Of a DNA stretch of 64,000 bases, positions 1 to 10,120 are shown piece by piece. The notes beneath the pieces were generated by a model. The model was not told the origin of the DNA, ran no database searches, and saw only the letters and a program-made list of their open reading frames with translations. The stretch's first letter is position 1. Each line of letters begins with the position of its first letter. This DNA is from Mycteria americana (Eukaryota > Chordata > Aves > Ciconiiformes > Ciconiidae), in contig NC_134390.1 in assembly GCF_035582795.1 (NCBI RefSeq), positions 1,124,560-1,188,559 on the forward strand, in the 5' to 3' direction. The translations under genes were made by a program, and so were the position numbers.

Positions 1-839
1 AGAGTGCCTCTGGCTGGGGGGCGGTTAACAGCTCAGCAGAAGGTGGAAAAAATGAGAATAAAATCATAACACTACCCCCAGTAATCGCATTTCTTTCCTA
101 GTTTCTTTATTTTCGCCTCTTTCTGTCATTCCAGAAATCCCCGGGCAGGGGCTGGCGAAAGGGGAAAGGGAGAAAAGGGAAACGAAAAGAAACTGAAGTT
201 GGCTTTTTGGGGGGGAAAACGCCTGTAAAGCTTCCCTGTGTAGATGAGTCTTATATCTGCACCAGGCTGGCTCCAAGTTGGGCAGCCTTAGGTGGGAGCT
301 GGGTGTGCAGGGCACCTATGCAAAAGGAGATGGTGCACACTGCCAGCGATCTCCTTTTTGGTTAGAAACTTTATTTTTTCCCCTAGTGACACTCAGGGGA
401 AGCCTTAACGTTATAGAAGATGAATACACGAGCTTTTTTTTTTCAGTTGTAGTCTCGTTTATGGTTTTATTGCTACCATTGATTACTTTGCTTTGTTACA
501 CAGAGGAAAAAGAGCATAAAATCCGTTGGCATCCGGGTTCCTGTTATAGCTGGGGAAAAAATATACACCCCCCCCCCAAACCCTTCTTTGTCAGCTAAAA
601 ATCTTTTAGGGATACATCGCTAAAGAAGGAATGAAGTCTGTTGACTGAGGGCAAGACAAACAAATACTCTCAGTTTTGAATTTGAGTGTGCACCCACAAA
701 CCTTCCTCTCCCCAGCCCCCCGCACCCTCACATTTAAAATAAAAACGTGGACACGATGGAGGTTTAAAAAAAAAAAAAAAACAACAAAAACAACAAACCA
801 ACAAACCCACAGAGGAGGCCAGGGTTTCCCTGCCATAAT
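1..839. other. intergenic DNA 5' of HOXC6, no gene seen
   Basis: No supported gene. The open frames here are short and of low complexity. Poly-A/T and poly-C runs are frequent. By cluster order this is the HOXC8-HOXC6 interval. Confidence 0.5.
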
Positions 840-1085
840 TGAATTTTTAAATAGCAAGCCACCAGAATGATAAAGATACCTCGCAATATTTACAGATCAG
901 CAGGTATGTTTTACATTTAAGGGGCAATTTATGGCTCTAGATTGAAATGAAAATTAGATTAGCTGTCTTCATTTCAATTAGTTCTAGGTGCCATCTACCC
1001 AGAGAAGAGAGAATATAATCCCCCCTTTCATCTAACTAAATATTTGCAGTAGAAGTTTCCCAATCAGTTGTAAATATCTGCAACT
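840..1085. promoter_or_regulatory. AT-rich putative conserved element upstream of HOXC6
   Basis: This complex, AT-rich block interrupts GC-rich, homopolymer-laden DNA. It carries a TTTATGG Hox/Pbx-type core near 929-934 and an 11-bp inverted repeat (941-951 with 968-978) whose 16-base loop contains ATTAGATTAG, two homeodomain cores. Its place between HOXC8 and HOXC6 and its composition suggest a conserved cis-regulatory element. That is inference, since no cross-species alignment was possible. Confidence 0.4.
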
Positions 1086-1559
1086 ATAAATTGCTGCAGA
1101 CACAAACACGAGGTTGCGTCCCCAGCCCAGGCTCCCCATCGCTCTCCATTACGAATAGAAATCTTTTTTTTCTGTTTTCTTTCTTTTTTTTTTTTTTTTT
1201 TTGCTGTTGTAGTTGTTGTTGTTGAAAATGTAAATATCCTCTAGCATTGAAAATTAGCAGGGAAACCTTGGAGGGGAGAAATGTCAAACTAGAGGAGAAA
1301 TCTAACTTCCAGGTTAACGTGAGTTTGCAATGTTGGGTGTTGCTTTTCTGGATGTCTTTTTTTTTTTTTTTTTTCCTCCCCAAGACAGACTTTGGGAAGG
1401 CTCTGAAACACGTTATCAATTCAGAAGTCGCCATGTTTTCCCCCCTCTCTGTATGTAATATTTTCTCATCAGGAACACAACCATTTGATTCCATAATATT
1501 GACCAATGCTACATGAGAACAAGAAGGGGGGGGGGGGGGGAAGGGAAAAAAAAAAAAAA

Positions 1560-1670
1560 GGAGGGTAATTTATGGCTTAATATTCTGTGGACATCTGAGA
1601 TTTATTACTGTGGATTCTGAGCTATTTTATTGCAAGATATTAAGCAAACATTTCTTAAAATAACACAACA
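1560..1670 (+). promoter_or_regulatory. HOXC6 distal promoter element (putative)
   Basis: An AT-rich block containing a TTTATGG core (about 1569-1575) and TTTATTGCAA, both resembling Abd-B/Cdx-class sites. It lies 500-600 bp before the HOXC6 start codon and is followed by a G-rich and pyrimidine-rich stretch. The promoter role is inferred from position and motifs. Confidence 0.35.
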
Positions 1671-2039
1671 CAACACAAGCAACATCATGCACAGACACAC
1701 AGACGGTGCTTCCAAACCCCAGTGTCCACGAGCAGAAAAGGGGGGGTGGGGGGGTGGGGTGGGGGAGTGGGGGGAAGGAAAAGTTAAGCCTGGCTTAAGA
1801 AATTTGTGCCACCCCCCCCTTCCAGCCCAGCTGCCTCCCCAGGCAGGACCCCCAGCCCAGGCTCCGGGAGCGCTCCCCTCCCCGCCGCATCCCCCCCATC
1901 CCCCGGCAGCCCGGGGGTGCTGGGGGGGTTTTGGGGGTGCAGGACTTACTTTCCATGCCCACTTAGTTTCAACTAGGGAATCAACAGAAGCAAAAGCAAT
2001 TTTTTCCCTTTTTGACACCCGCCTCCCCATTGGCTCCCC

Positions 2040-2169
2040 CCGGGTCAGCTGACTTTGTCATTTTGTCTGTCCTGGAGCAGAGCCTTCCCTATAACAATCT
2101 AGTTCAGACTACAAACTGGAGACAGAAATAAATATTAAAGAAATCACACAGCCAGGTATAGAGGACGAT
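2040..2169 (+). promoter_or_regulatory. HOXC6 proximal 5' UTR/leader
   Basis: The 130 bases before the HOXC6 start codon are complex sequence that reads, from memory, very like the mammalian HOXC6 leader (for example TATAACAATCTAGTT and AAATAAATATTAAAG). The leader runs into ATG at 2170 without an obvious TATA box close by. The transcription start cannot be placed from sequence alone. Confidence 0.55.
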
Positions 2170-2569
2170 ATGAATTCCTATTTTACAAACCCATCTTTAT
2201 CCTGCCATCTAACCAGTGGCCAAGAGGTGCTTCCCAACGTAGCCCTCAATTCAACTGCCTATGACCCTGTCAGGCATTTTTCTACTTATGGAGCAGCCGT
2301 GGCTCAAAACCGGATTTATTCTTCTCCTTTTTATTCACCGCAAGATAATGTTGTGTTTAGCTCCAGCCGAGGACCTTATGACTATGGATCTAATGCTTTT
2401 TACCAAGAAAAAGACATGCTTTCTAGCTGCAGGCAAAATTCTATGGGACATAATACACAGACATCAATCGCACAGGATTTTACCAGTGACCAAAACAGGA
2501 ACACTTCGCAAGAACAAAAAACTAGCATTCAAATATACCCATGGATGCAGCGTATGAACTCCCACAGTG
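2170..2569 (+). CDS. HOXC6: HOXC6 coding exon 1 (N-terminus and YPWM motif)
   Basis: This exon encodes residues 1-133 plus one base of codon 134 of Hox-C6, a nuclear DNA-binding transcription factor that specifies thoracic/limb-level axial identity. The start gives [10 protein letters not shown], the family N-terminus. The Pbx-binding hexapeptide IYPWM is at residues 122-126, just before the splice donor (G|GTAAGT, 2570). The 728-bp intron is phase 1, as usual for Hox genes. With exon 2 the protein is 237 residues, against 235 in human. Met83 (ATG at 2416) matches the start of the shorter human isoform made from the alternative promoter, so a 155-residue form lacking the N-terminus is possible here. 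Residue-level similarity to mammalian HOXC6 is very high, which makes the assignment near certain. Confidence 0.97.
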
Positions 2570-2652
2570 GTAAGTTTTACAGCTCGGAGATATAAATTAA
2601 ATAAACTGAACCATCTTTACGACCTTCTCCCTAGCAGAACAGGCTGAGCGAC

Positions 2653-2672
2653 TTTTTATGGCCCCATAAAAA
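2653..2672. promoter_or_regulatory. perfect palindrome of TTTATGG sites in HOXC6 intron
   Basis: TTTTTATGG at 2653-2661 and its exact reverse complement at 2664-2672 are separated by CC. TTTATGG is the core preferred by Hox9/Hox10-class proteins with Pbx. The surrounding intron (2581-2870) is AT-rich and complex, unlike the GC-rich 3' half of the intron. A palindrome of two Hox half-sites suggests an auto- or cross-regulatory site. Function is inferred. Confidence 0.45.
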
Positions 2673-3263
2673 CAATAATATAGCTCCTTCACAGTTGCAG
2701 CTACAGGCCTTTTATTTGTTAAGTTGTTGCAAGCAAATATGGCTTGTTATGCTCTTTCTAATTAAAAGACTTCGAGAGTGTAAAATATCTATAATAAAGT
2801 GCAGCGAGCTCTGCTCGGGAGTTAAGCACAAAATATTACCGGGGTAAAAATAAGTTTTAATGACGGGTGCGGGAAGTGCGGCGGTGGCGGGTTCCCCGCA
2901 CCAAGAAGGGCCGGGGGAAGCTCCCATTCCCCCCCCCCCGCTCCCCCAAATCCTCCAATTGGCAGAAATAATGTGGGAAAAAGAAGGAGGGGGGGGGGAG
3001 CAGCATCCCGGGAGAAAATGACCCGGGAGAAAACGCTGCGCGCACAGGGTCGATTTGATCCAAAAATAGAGATATTTAGGGTTTTTTTTTTTTCCGGGGG
3101 GGGGTGGGGGTGCTGGGGAGGGGGCAGGCGGCCGCGCTGCCGCCGGGGGTGGGGGGGGGGAGGAGGAGCGGGGCGGGCGCGGGGTTGCGCGGGGGCGGAG
3201 GGGTTGCGCGGGTGCGGGTCTTCTTTCCCCCCCCCTCCCCGCGTCCGCGTTCTACCGGGCTGA

Positions 3264-3611
<348 letters not shown>

Positions 3612-4372
3612 AAAAGTGACAGCTCGGCGGCAGGACCCCCCCCCGACCCCCGACCCCCCCGTATTTATCACTGGAAGAATGTTTGGCTACGTCAAAAAAA
3701 AAAAAAAAGAATAAAAAATAATAATAATAATAATAATTAAGGGGGGGAGGATTTAAAAAAATAAGGTCTAATGTGGAAATGTGGACACCCCCTCCCCACC
3801 GCTACACAGTCCACCCCCCCGCTCTCCCCAGTGACCCCCCCCCCCCGCACACACATCTCAGCCATCGCCTATTTATCTGACTCGGGATAAGACTGTTTCA
3901 AGCCGCACACTCCCCCCCTTCCTCCCCCATCCCTCCGCCTCCCCCCCCCCCAAATTGGGCATCCACCCGCCGCTGTGCCGGGTCGGACTGTGCCCAGGCG
4001 CTTCTCCTCCCCCCCAGCCAGAGCAGTTCTTCCTCTTTCCCCTGGTGAAAAAAAAAAAAAAAAGAAAATCTGATTTCCCTGAGAAAGCTCCTTCCACCTA
4101 AATATCGCATTTCCAAGAGCATCCTCCTTGTATTTAAGCAGATACCTGGGCTCATCGCTGCATACTACAAACTGTGACAGTTTCTGTGTGAATATTTTTA
4201 ACTGTGTTTGTGGTACCTGTATTTATATTTATGTTTAGCACTGTAATGTTCCACAGTATAAAGTGAATGGAGTTCTATAGCAGTAGAAAAGGAAAAAAGA
4301 AAAAAAAAAAAAACCTTGTGTTACACCCTCTCATGTATAAAGGTCATGTCCAGAGGACTATGTTGAGTATTT

Positions 4373-4378
4373 AATAAA
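4373..4378 (+). other. HOXC6 polyadenylation signal
   Basis: AATAAA follows a 3' UTR of about 760 bases, in which 4130-4400 is complex AT-rich sequence. It is the first canonical signal in a non-homopolymer context after the HOXC6 stop codon. Confidence 0.6.
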
Positions 4379-4395
4379 AACTGAATATTATTTTT

Positions 4396-6395
4396 AAAGT
4401 TTATAGAATGGCCTCTGAGCTTCAGTTGAAACCTTGCGTGTTGATAACAGCCTGTTAGAAAGTTCACTGATCTTCTGTGTGTTGTTCCTGAAAATCAGCT
4501 CCCTCTCTCCTTTTTCTCCCTCCTTCGTACCTCTCTCATTCAAGAGTATTCCAAAAAAAAAAAAAAAAGGGGGAAAAAAAATTACATTTTGCTTTGTCTC
4601 CTTGAACTAGTCTTGTTACTGTATTGTTCGGTGGCATCAGGAATCTATGCCATACCTCTCGCTTCATGATTAAAAATGGATTTCCAAAGTTCAAAACAGT
4701 ATATATTTCTTATTGCACCCTCCTCAGTCCAATACCAGGTCAAAGGTTCTGCTTCTTTGTTTTATTATTTTGATTTAATTTGAGCTCTACACAGCTGAGA
4801 ATCCCCCAGCTCTGCGGAAGGACCCACTTCTCCCCCTCCTCCCCCGACTTATTTCGACCCAATAAACCTTTCCAGGGAGGGGGGGGAGTCACTTTTATCC
4901 AGAAACTCATCCTTAGGAGAACGGAAATTGTGGATATAACGCTGGGAAACAAACCCTGCTGCTGTGGATCGCAGGCTCGGAGAACCCATTGCGAAGGCTG
5001 GATAAAAAAAAAAAAAAAACTGCATTTTTCTCGCCTCTTTGTCACTGCTCTAATATCTGCTGGGCTGTTCACTTAGCCAGGGATGATATTTCCCTGGAAG
5101 CAGCTTAGTCCCCTTCAAGTTTTGGGTGTTTTTTTTTTAAGGAAACAACCAGGATTTGATGATAAGTGACCATAACCAGGAAAAAAAGGGAAGAGAGAGG
5201 AAAAAAAAAAAAAAAAGCAGCCTGGGGAGGTTTTTTCAGCCCATCCTTTGCTCGTCTCCAGCCTGGAATGTGCAGGCGATTTTTACAAGGCGCAGGAAAG
5301 ACGAAAAAAAAACCCAACATCTCTTTTAAAACGAAAGAAAACCAGCAAACAGCACCAAGAAAGAGGAGCCAAGAGCGTTTTGCAAGAGGGTAACGACCTG
5401 GCCGGGGAGCAGGAGGCTCCCTGGGTGTAAACCAGTTTGAATTCCCCCCCCCAAAAAAAGGACAAAAAAAAAAAAAAAAACCAACCCACCAAACCCCAAA
5501 CAAACCAAAAACCCAAACATATATCCACAACCACACATATATAATGCAGCGCCTATAGAGGGAAGGAAGGCGATATGTAACACCCGGCGCGTTCAAGGCA
5601 TTCTCCGGCTGCTGAATGGAGACGGAATAGAAAGAAAACGTGCTCAGGTCTGCAAGGCAAAGCCCGCAGCGGGCTGGGGGGGCTCGGAGCTGCCCATCTC
5701 CCACCGCCCCCCCTCCCCACCCTGCTCCGGAGCAGCAGGGAGGGCTGGAAATTCAGATTTTTGAAGGTATTTATTTCCCCTTCGCCATGCCCTTTGAAGA
5801 GAGGGGCTGGTTTCTCCAGCGAGCAGCAGACAAGGAAGATCCAGGCTTCTGCCAGCAATAAATTGCACAAGGGGGGGGGGGGGGGTGTCTGTGTGTGGGG
5901 GGGAAGGTAACAGGAATGTAAACTTTGGCGCATTGGAGGAGCTTCCATGCGAGGAGCAGCCCCTGCAGAACCCTCAGGAGCTTCCCCGGCCGCCACCGCT
6001 CCCCAAAACCTCGGAAAACAACGCGGGGAATGTGCTTCCTTCCAGGCAGCCCGCCGGTCTTCGTGCAATTAAAACAACAACCAAAAAAGACATTAAAAAG
6101 GATGCGGAGGGAAGGCGCTGCTGCCGGCTGCCCCCCCTGCTTGCACCCACCGAAAAGAGAGAAAAAATCCAAAAAAAAAAAAAAACAACCAACCCAAAAA
6201 ACCGCTTTGTTGGGTTTTTGTGGGGTTTTTTTTCCTCCACACGCACCCGCGCAGCTGCGATTTTGGGGACGGAAGAACGCCAGCCCGCGCAAAAATGCGC
6301 GCAAGAATCCCCCCAAAGGACCGACAAAACCAAAAAAAAAAAAAAAAATCATAATTTTGCAAATCGCCGAGCGGGGCGCGGAGGCAGCTCGGACG
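4396..6395. other. HOXC6-HOXC5 spacer, no gene seen
   Basis: No supported coding region. The stretch is GC-moderate with many A and T runs, including A-rich tracts near 5195-5215 and 5463-5480. Open frames over 200 codons are absent, and the shorter ones are built from homopolymers. The sequence around 5030-5110 is complex and might hold a regulatory element, with no firm evidence. Confidence 0.5.
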
Positions 6396-6760
6396 CAACC
6401 TCCCCCCCCCCCCTCCCTTCCCCTTCCCCTCCTTCCCCTCCCTCCCTCCCTCCCTCCCTCCCCTCCGCGGGGGCGGTGCGGTGCGCGGGGGGGCGCGGAG
6501 CGGCGGTGCGCTGCCGCGGAGCAGCACTAGGTGCCGCTGCCGCCTCGCCGTCCCGCGGCGCGCGCTGCCCGCGCTCCCCCGCGCTCCCCCGCGCACCCCC
6601 GGCGCGCTTCCGCGGGCGCCCATCAATAACCCGCCCCGGGGTCAGGGCGGCAAACGGATGAGTGGCCGGCGCCTTCACGTGACGCCACTTAAAGATCCCA
6701 TATTTGGGCAGCGCGTAGAGGGGGGAAAAAAAAGAAAGAAGAATCCCCACCTATAAATTC
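6395..6760 (+). promoter_or_regulatory. HOXC5 promoter region (CpG-rich; E-box, CArG box)
   Basis: A CpG-dense block follows a C/T tract (6400-6470). At its 3' end is compact complex sequence with a palindromic E-box CACGTG (6676-6681), the segment ACGCCACTTAAAG and a consensus CArG box CCATATTTGG (6698-6707). These lie about 700 bp before the HOXC5 ATG and are followed by purine repeat, so transcription probably starts between about 6720 and 6860. The motifs are seen directly, while promoter activity is inferred. Confidence 0.55.
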
Positions 6761-6865
6761 TGGACTTTAGGAGGAACAAAACGCGCCCCCCCACCCCCCA
6801 CCCCCACACCCCCCCCCACCCCTGAACTTCAAAGGGCCACAAATCACCCTAATCAAAGCGGTTGC

Positions 6866-6897
<32 letters not shown>

Positions 6898-7340
6898 AAA
6901 AAAAAAGGGGGGGGGAAGAAGGAAAAAAGAGGGGAGGGAAAGAGGGGGGGGGAAAGAAGAAAAAAAGAGGAAAAAAGGGGGAAAAGAAGAAAGAGGGGGA
7001 AGAAAGGGGAAAAAGAAGAAAAAAAGAGGAAAAAAGAGGGGGAAAAGAGAGGGAAAAAAGAAGAAAAAGAGGGGAAAAAGAAGACATAAAGAGGGGGAGA
7101 AAAGAAGAAAAAAGAGGGGAGAAAAGAAGAAAAAAGAGGGGAAAAAAGAAGAAAGAAGGGGAAAAAAGAAGAAAAAAGAGGGGAAAAAAGAAGAAAAAAA
7201 AGAGGGGAAAAAGAAGAAAAAAGAGGGGAAAAAAGAAGAAAAAAGAGGGGAAAAGAGAAGAAAAAAGAGGGGAAAAAAGAAGAAAAAAGAGGGGAAAAAA
7301 GAAGAAAAAAAGAGGGGAAAAAAGAAGAAGGAAAAAAGAG
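6866..7340. repeat. purine minisatellite (GAAGAAAAAAGAGGGGAAAA type) before HOXC5
   Basis: About 475 bp of almost pure purine on the + strand, organised as a degenerate unit of about 20-23 bp (GAAGAAAAAAGAGGGGAAAA). It lies between the HOXC5 promoter motifs and the start codon, so it probably belongs to the 5' UTR or the immediate promoter. It is followed by a C/T tract up to the ATG. Such mirror-like purine tracts can form triplex DNA. The Lys/Arg/Gly-rich and Phe-rich open frames over it are artefacts. Confidence 0.9.
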
Positions 7341-7410
7341 GGAACCCCCCTCCCCAAATTTTCTTTTTCCCCCCCTTTTTAAATTTTTTTTTTCCCTCCC
7401 CTCCTCCGCC

Positions 7411-7867
7411 ATGAGTTCTTACGTCGCCAATTCGTTTTATAAGCAAAGTCCCCCCGTTCCTGCCTATGCCATGCAAAGTTATGGAAATTATGGAAGTGTG
7501 CCTGAGGTTCCGTCACCCAGGTACCGCTACAGTGGCTTGGATCTAAGCATCACACTCCCCTCCTCCGGGGCTGCCACCTCCCTGAGCGGCTTGGACATGT
7601 CTGCGACCCCCCGAGCTAACCCCGAGCGACCTTCCTGCACGGTCATGGGTTCTTCGGGGCATCCTTTAGCCAGAGACGAGCAAGCATCCCTAAATCCCGG
7701 GATTTACAGTCAGAAGAGTGCTAACACGACGCTGGAGGAGAGATCTAAGAGCTCGGGTGAAATCAAAGCTGAGCCCGTGCAAACAGCACAACAAGGAGGA
7801 CCACAACTGCAGCAGCAACAACCTCCACAAATTTACCCCTGGATGACCAAACTACACATGAGCCATG
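7411..7867 (+). CDS. HOXC5: HOXC5 coding exon 1 (N-terminus and YPWM motif)
   Basis: This exon encodes residues 1-152 plus one base of codon 153 of Hox-C5, a nuclear homeodomain transcription factor acting at cervical/anterior thoracic level. The start gives MSSYVANSFYKQSP, the family N-terminus (the SSYxxNSF activation motif). A Gln-rich stretch precedes the hexapeptide IYPWM at residues 141-145. The donor is G|GTAAAA at 7868, phase 1, and the intron is 806 bp. The complete protein is 223 residues, against 222 in human. The ATG directly follows a CT-rich leader. Mammals have miR-615 in this intron, but I see no such hairpin here. Confidence 0.97.
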
Positions 7868-7934
7868 GTAAAACTTTCACTTCTTGATTTTTGTTTCACA
7901 GGATTTTTTTTTTTTTTTTTTTTTTTTTTGCCTT

Positions 7935-8105
7935 GGGTTTTTATAGGCCATACGGGGCAAATAATAAAAAACCTGAGGTCGTAAATTTTACGACTAAGGC
8001 ATCAATTGCTCGTAAAACTGTCCACTAAAAGGCTTAGAGGCTATATACGCCCAAATTTATGACAGCATAATTGGATCATAGAAACAAAACGTGTATAAAA
8101 GGCAA
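7935..8105. promoter_or_regulatory. HOXC5 intronic element with three TCGTAAA sites
   Basis: This AT-rich complex stretch of the HOXC5 intron contains a perfect palindrome at 7978-7994 (GTCGTAAA, one base, TTTACGAC) and a third site CTCGTAAA at 8009-8016. CTCGTAAA/TCGTAAA is the established preference of Hox13-class and Cdx proteins. The block also holds a TTTATGA core and a TATAAAA-like run near 8094. The motif content suggests repression or activation by posterior Hox or Cdx proteins, which is an inference. Confidence 0.5.
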
Positions 8106-8346
8106 TATTCCATTTTTTTGGGAAGGGGGGGTTAAAAATAACTTGAAATACACATGTTCTTTCAGGGCGAGCTTTAAAAAAAAAAAAAAAGACACCAGAA
8201 GCGAAGGTGGAGGGAAAGCGGGGAGAGATTATTTTTTCCCCCCTCCACCTTCCCAGGGTTGAAGAGGGGGAAAAAAAAAGAGACAAGGTCCCCAAGAAAA
8301 GATATTTCCCTCCTTTGTACACTTCCTTATTGTCCGAGAGGAAACA

Positions 8347-8363
8347 GGTTCACTTCTGGCTCA
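8347..8363 (+). promoter_or_regulatory. weak DR5-like retinoid element in HOXC5 intron
   Basis: GGTTCA, five bases (CTTCT), then GGCTCA. The first half-site is a perfect RAR/RXR half-site. The second has C where G or T is expected. The spacing is right for a DR5, but it is weaker than the sites at 23383 and 46447 and could be chance. Confidence 0.25.
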
Positions 8364-8673
8364 TCTACATGCGTTTGATCCGGGCTGCAGAAAGGAAGGG
8401 GGGGACTTGGGGGGCTGGAGGTGTTGGGGGAATTAAGGATTTCAAGCTACTTCGCTCCCTGCGTGCCCCAACAGCCCCAGCAAACTTCTGTAGATTCTAG
8501 ATGTGTAACCGGGTTTTATCATTAAAAAAAAAAAAAAAAAAAGCATCATAATAAACAAAATTTCAAATCCCTCCAGAATTGCTTTGGCTTTTCATGCGGT
8601 GTCTTCCCTGGTGTTTGTTGGTTTTTTTTGTTTTGTTTTGTTTTGTTTTTTTATTTTTTTATTCCCCCCCCAG

Positions 8674-8888
8674 AAACGGATGGGAAACGCTCCCGAACCA
8701 GCTACACCCGCTACCAAACTCTGGAACTAGAGAAAGAATTTCATTTTAACAGATACCTGACCCGGCGGAGGCGCATTGAGATCGCCAACAACCTCTGCCT
8801 GAACGAGAGACAAATCAAAATCTGGTTTCAAAACCGGAGGATGAAGTGGAAGAAAGATTCCAAGTTGAAAAGCAAAGAGGCTCTTTAG
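8674..8888 (+). CDS. HOXC5: HOXC5 coding exon 2 (homeodomain)
   Basis: This exon follows a T/C-rich tract and acceptor CCCAG (8669-8673), completes Glu153 (family [11 protein letters not shown]) and ends at TAG 8886-8888. The homeodomain is residues 156-215, with Arg5, Trp48, Gln50 and Asn51 all present and helix 3 [14 protein letters not shown]. Only ten residues separate YPWM from the homeodomain, typical of paralogue group 5. The C-terminus SKLKSKEAL is the short basic tail seen in Hox-C5. The reading frame is intact. Identity to the known family is so high that no other paralogue is plausible. Confidence 0.97.
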
Positions 8889-10120
8889 GTGGGATTGCAG
8901 GAGAATGGGGGGGGGGGGTGTCCCTGCTTTTTTTTTTTGGTTGGTGGTGGTGGTGGTGTTGGGGTTTTGTTTTTTTTTTTGGTTGGCTTTCTTTTCCATC
9001 GCTTCTGGTGGAAGCTACCTTGAGGAAACTTTGATTTTGGGGTGGGGAGGGTGGGAGCTGCTGGATGGACTCTGGTCCGTACCCTCACAAATCCCTCAGA
9101 CAAAGGAGAGCTCTTATTAGTATGCAAAAAAAAAAAAAAAAAAAAAAAAAAGAAAACCAACCCCAAACCAACCCCGCTGTTAGCTTCCTGCAAAAATTTA
9201 GTGTATCGCTCTTTAGGTTGTTACTAAGTGTCCTAACCTGTGCGCTCTTTGGGGGGAAAAAAATCACCAAGGAAAAAGAAAAAAAAAAACCAAACAACCA
9301 ACACCAAAAAGGCTTAAAAAAAATTCCGCAGGGTGGCTGGGTCGTGTCGTCCTAGCTCTAAAAATCGCGATATTCATAGGAAAAATGAAAAAAGAGCTGG
9401 TGAAGGAGGAAAAAAGGAAAATGGGGGGGTGGGGGGAGAAAAAAACAACCCCAAACGCAGTAAGTTTTGTGAAGTCCCGGCCTCTGCTCGCCCTGACGGG
9501 AGAAGGAAAAATCTGCTTTGCTGGGAATCGCCCAGGAAAGATGCTCTGATGCCTCCGCTTTGGCTCTCTCCAGTCGGAAAGAAAAAAATATTACCCCTCG
9601 CTGGGGCTGGGAAACCCCTAAAATCCACTTCTCCAACCCCGGAGAGGAGCCGGGGGGGTCCCTGGTGTGTGTTTGCGTGTTTTCCTTGGGACTCGGACGG
9701 CATCGTTTTATTATTATTTGCATATAAAAAGAAATGAATAGACTTTGGGGGGGGGGGTGGGGGGGTGGGGGACACCGGTTTGCGCGGCTTCTCCGAAATC
9801 TCCGGGCAGGAAAGTGCAGCATGGGAGGTGGGGGAGGGAGAAATAGCCTCTGGACTTCATATTATTGTGTATTTATTTGTTGCGTAATTAATGTAGATTT
9901 GCTAAATGCTAAGATATATATTAAAAAAAAAAAAAAAGCCAAGGCGAACCCCAATTTGTACATCTCTGTCTAAATTCAGTCCATTGCAGTAACTTCTTTT
10001 ATTCCCCCTCCCCCCCCCCCCAGTGATGTACGCGGTATATTTATTAGTTGTCGTTTCGTCTGCGAAAGGGCGATGAAACTTCTATTTTGTCATATGGAAT
10101 AAACAGTAAATAATCCAAAA
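8889..10120 (+). other. HOXC5 3' UTR (approximate)
   Basis: From the HOXC5 stop to the first convincing AATAAA (10098-10103). The first 900 bp are rich in G, T and A runs. From about 9840 it becomes AT-rich complex sequence, as expected of a conserved 3' UTR end. The exact cleavage site is not visible. Confidence 0.45.
10098..10103 (+). other. HOXC5 polyadenylation signal
   Basis: AATAAA in complex AT-rich context 1.2 kb after the HOXC5 stop codon, followed within 50 bases by GT-rich sequence. Confidence 0.5.

Noticed and set aside
7888-8671. miR-615 in the HOXC5 intron, as in mammals
   Set aside because: No hairpin with the miR-615 arms is present. The intron differs completely outside the AT-rich block.
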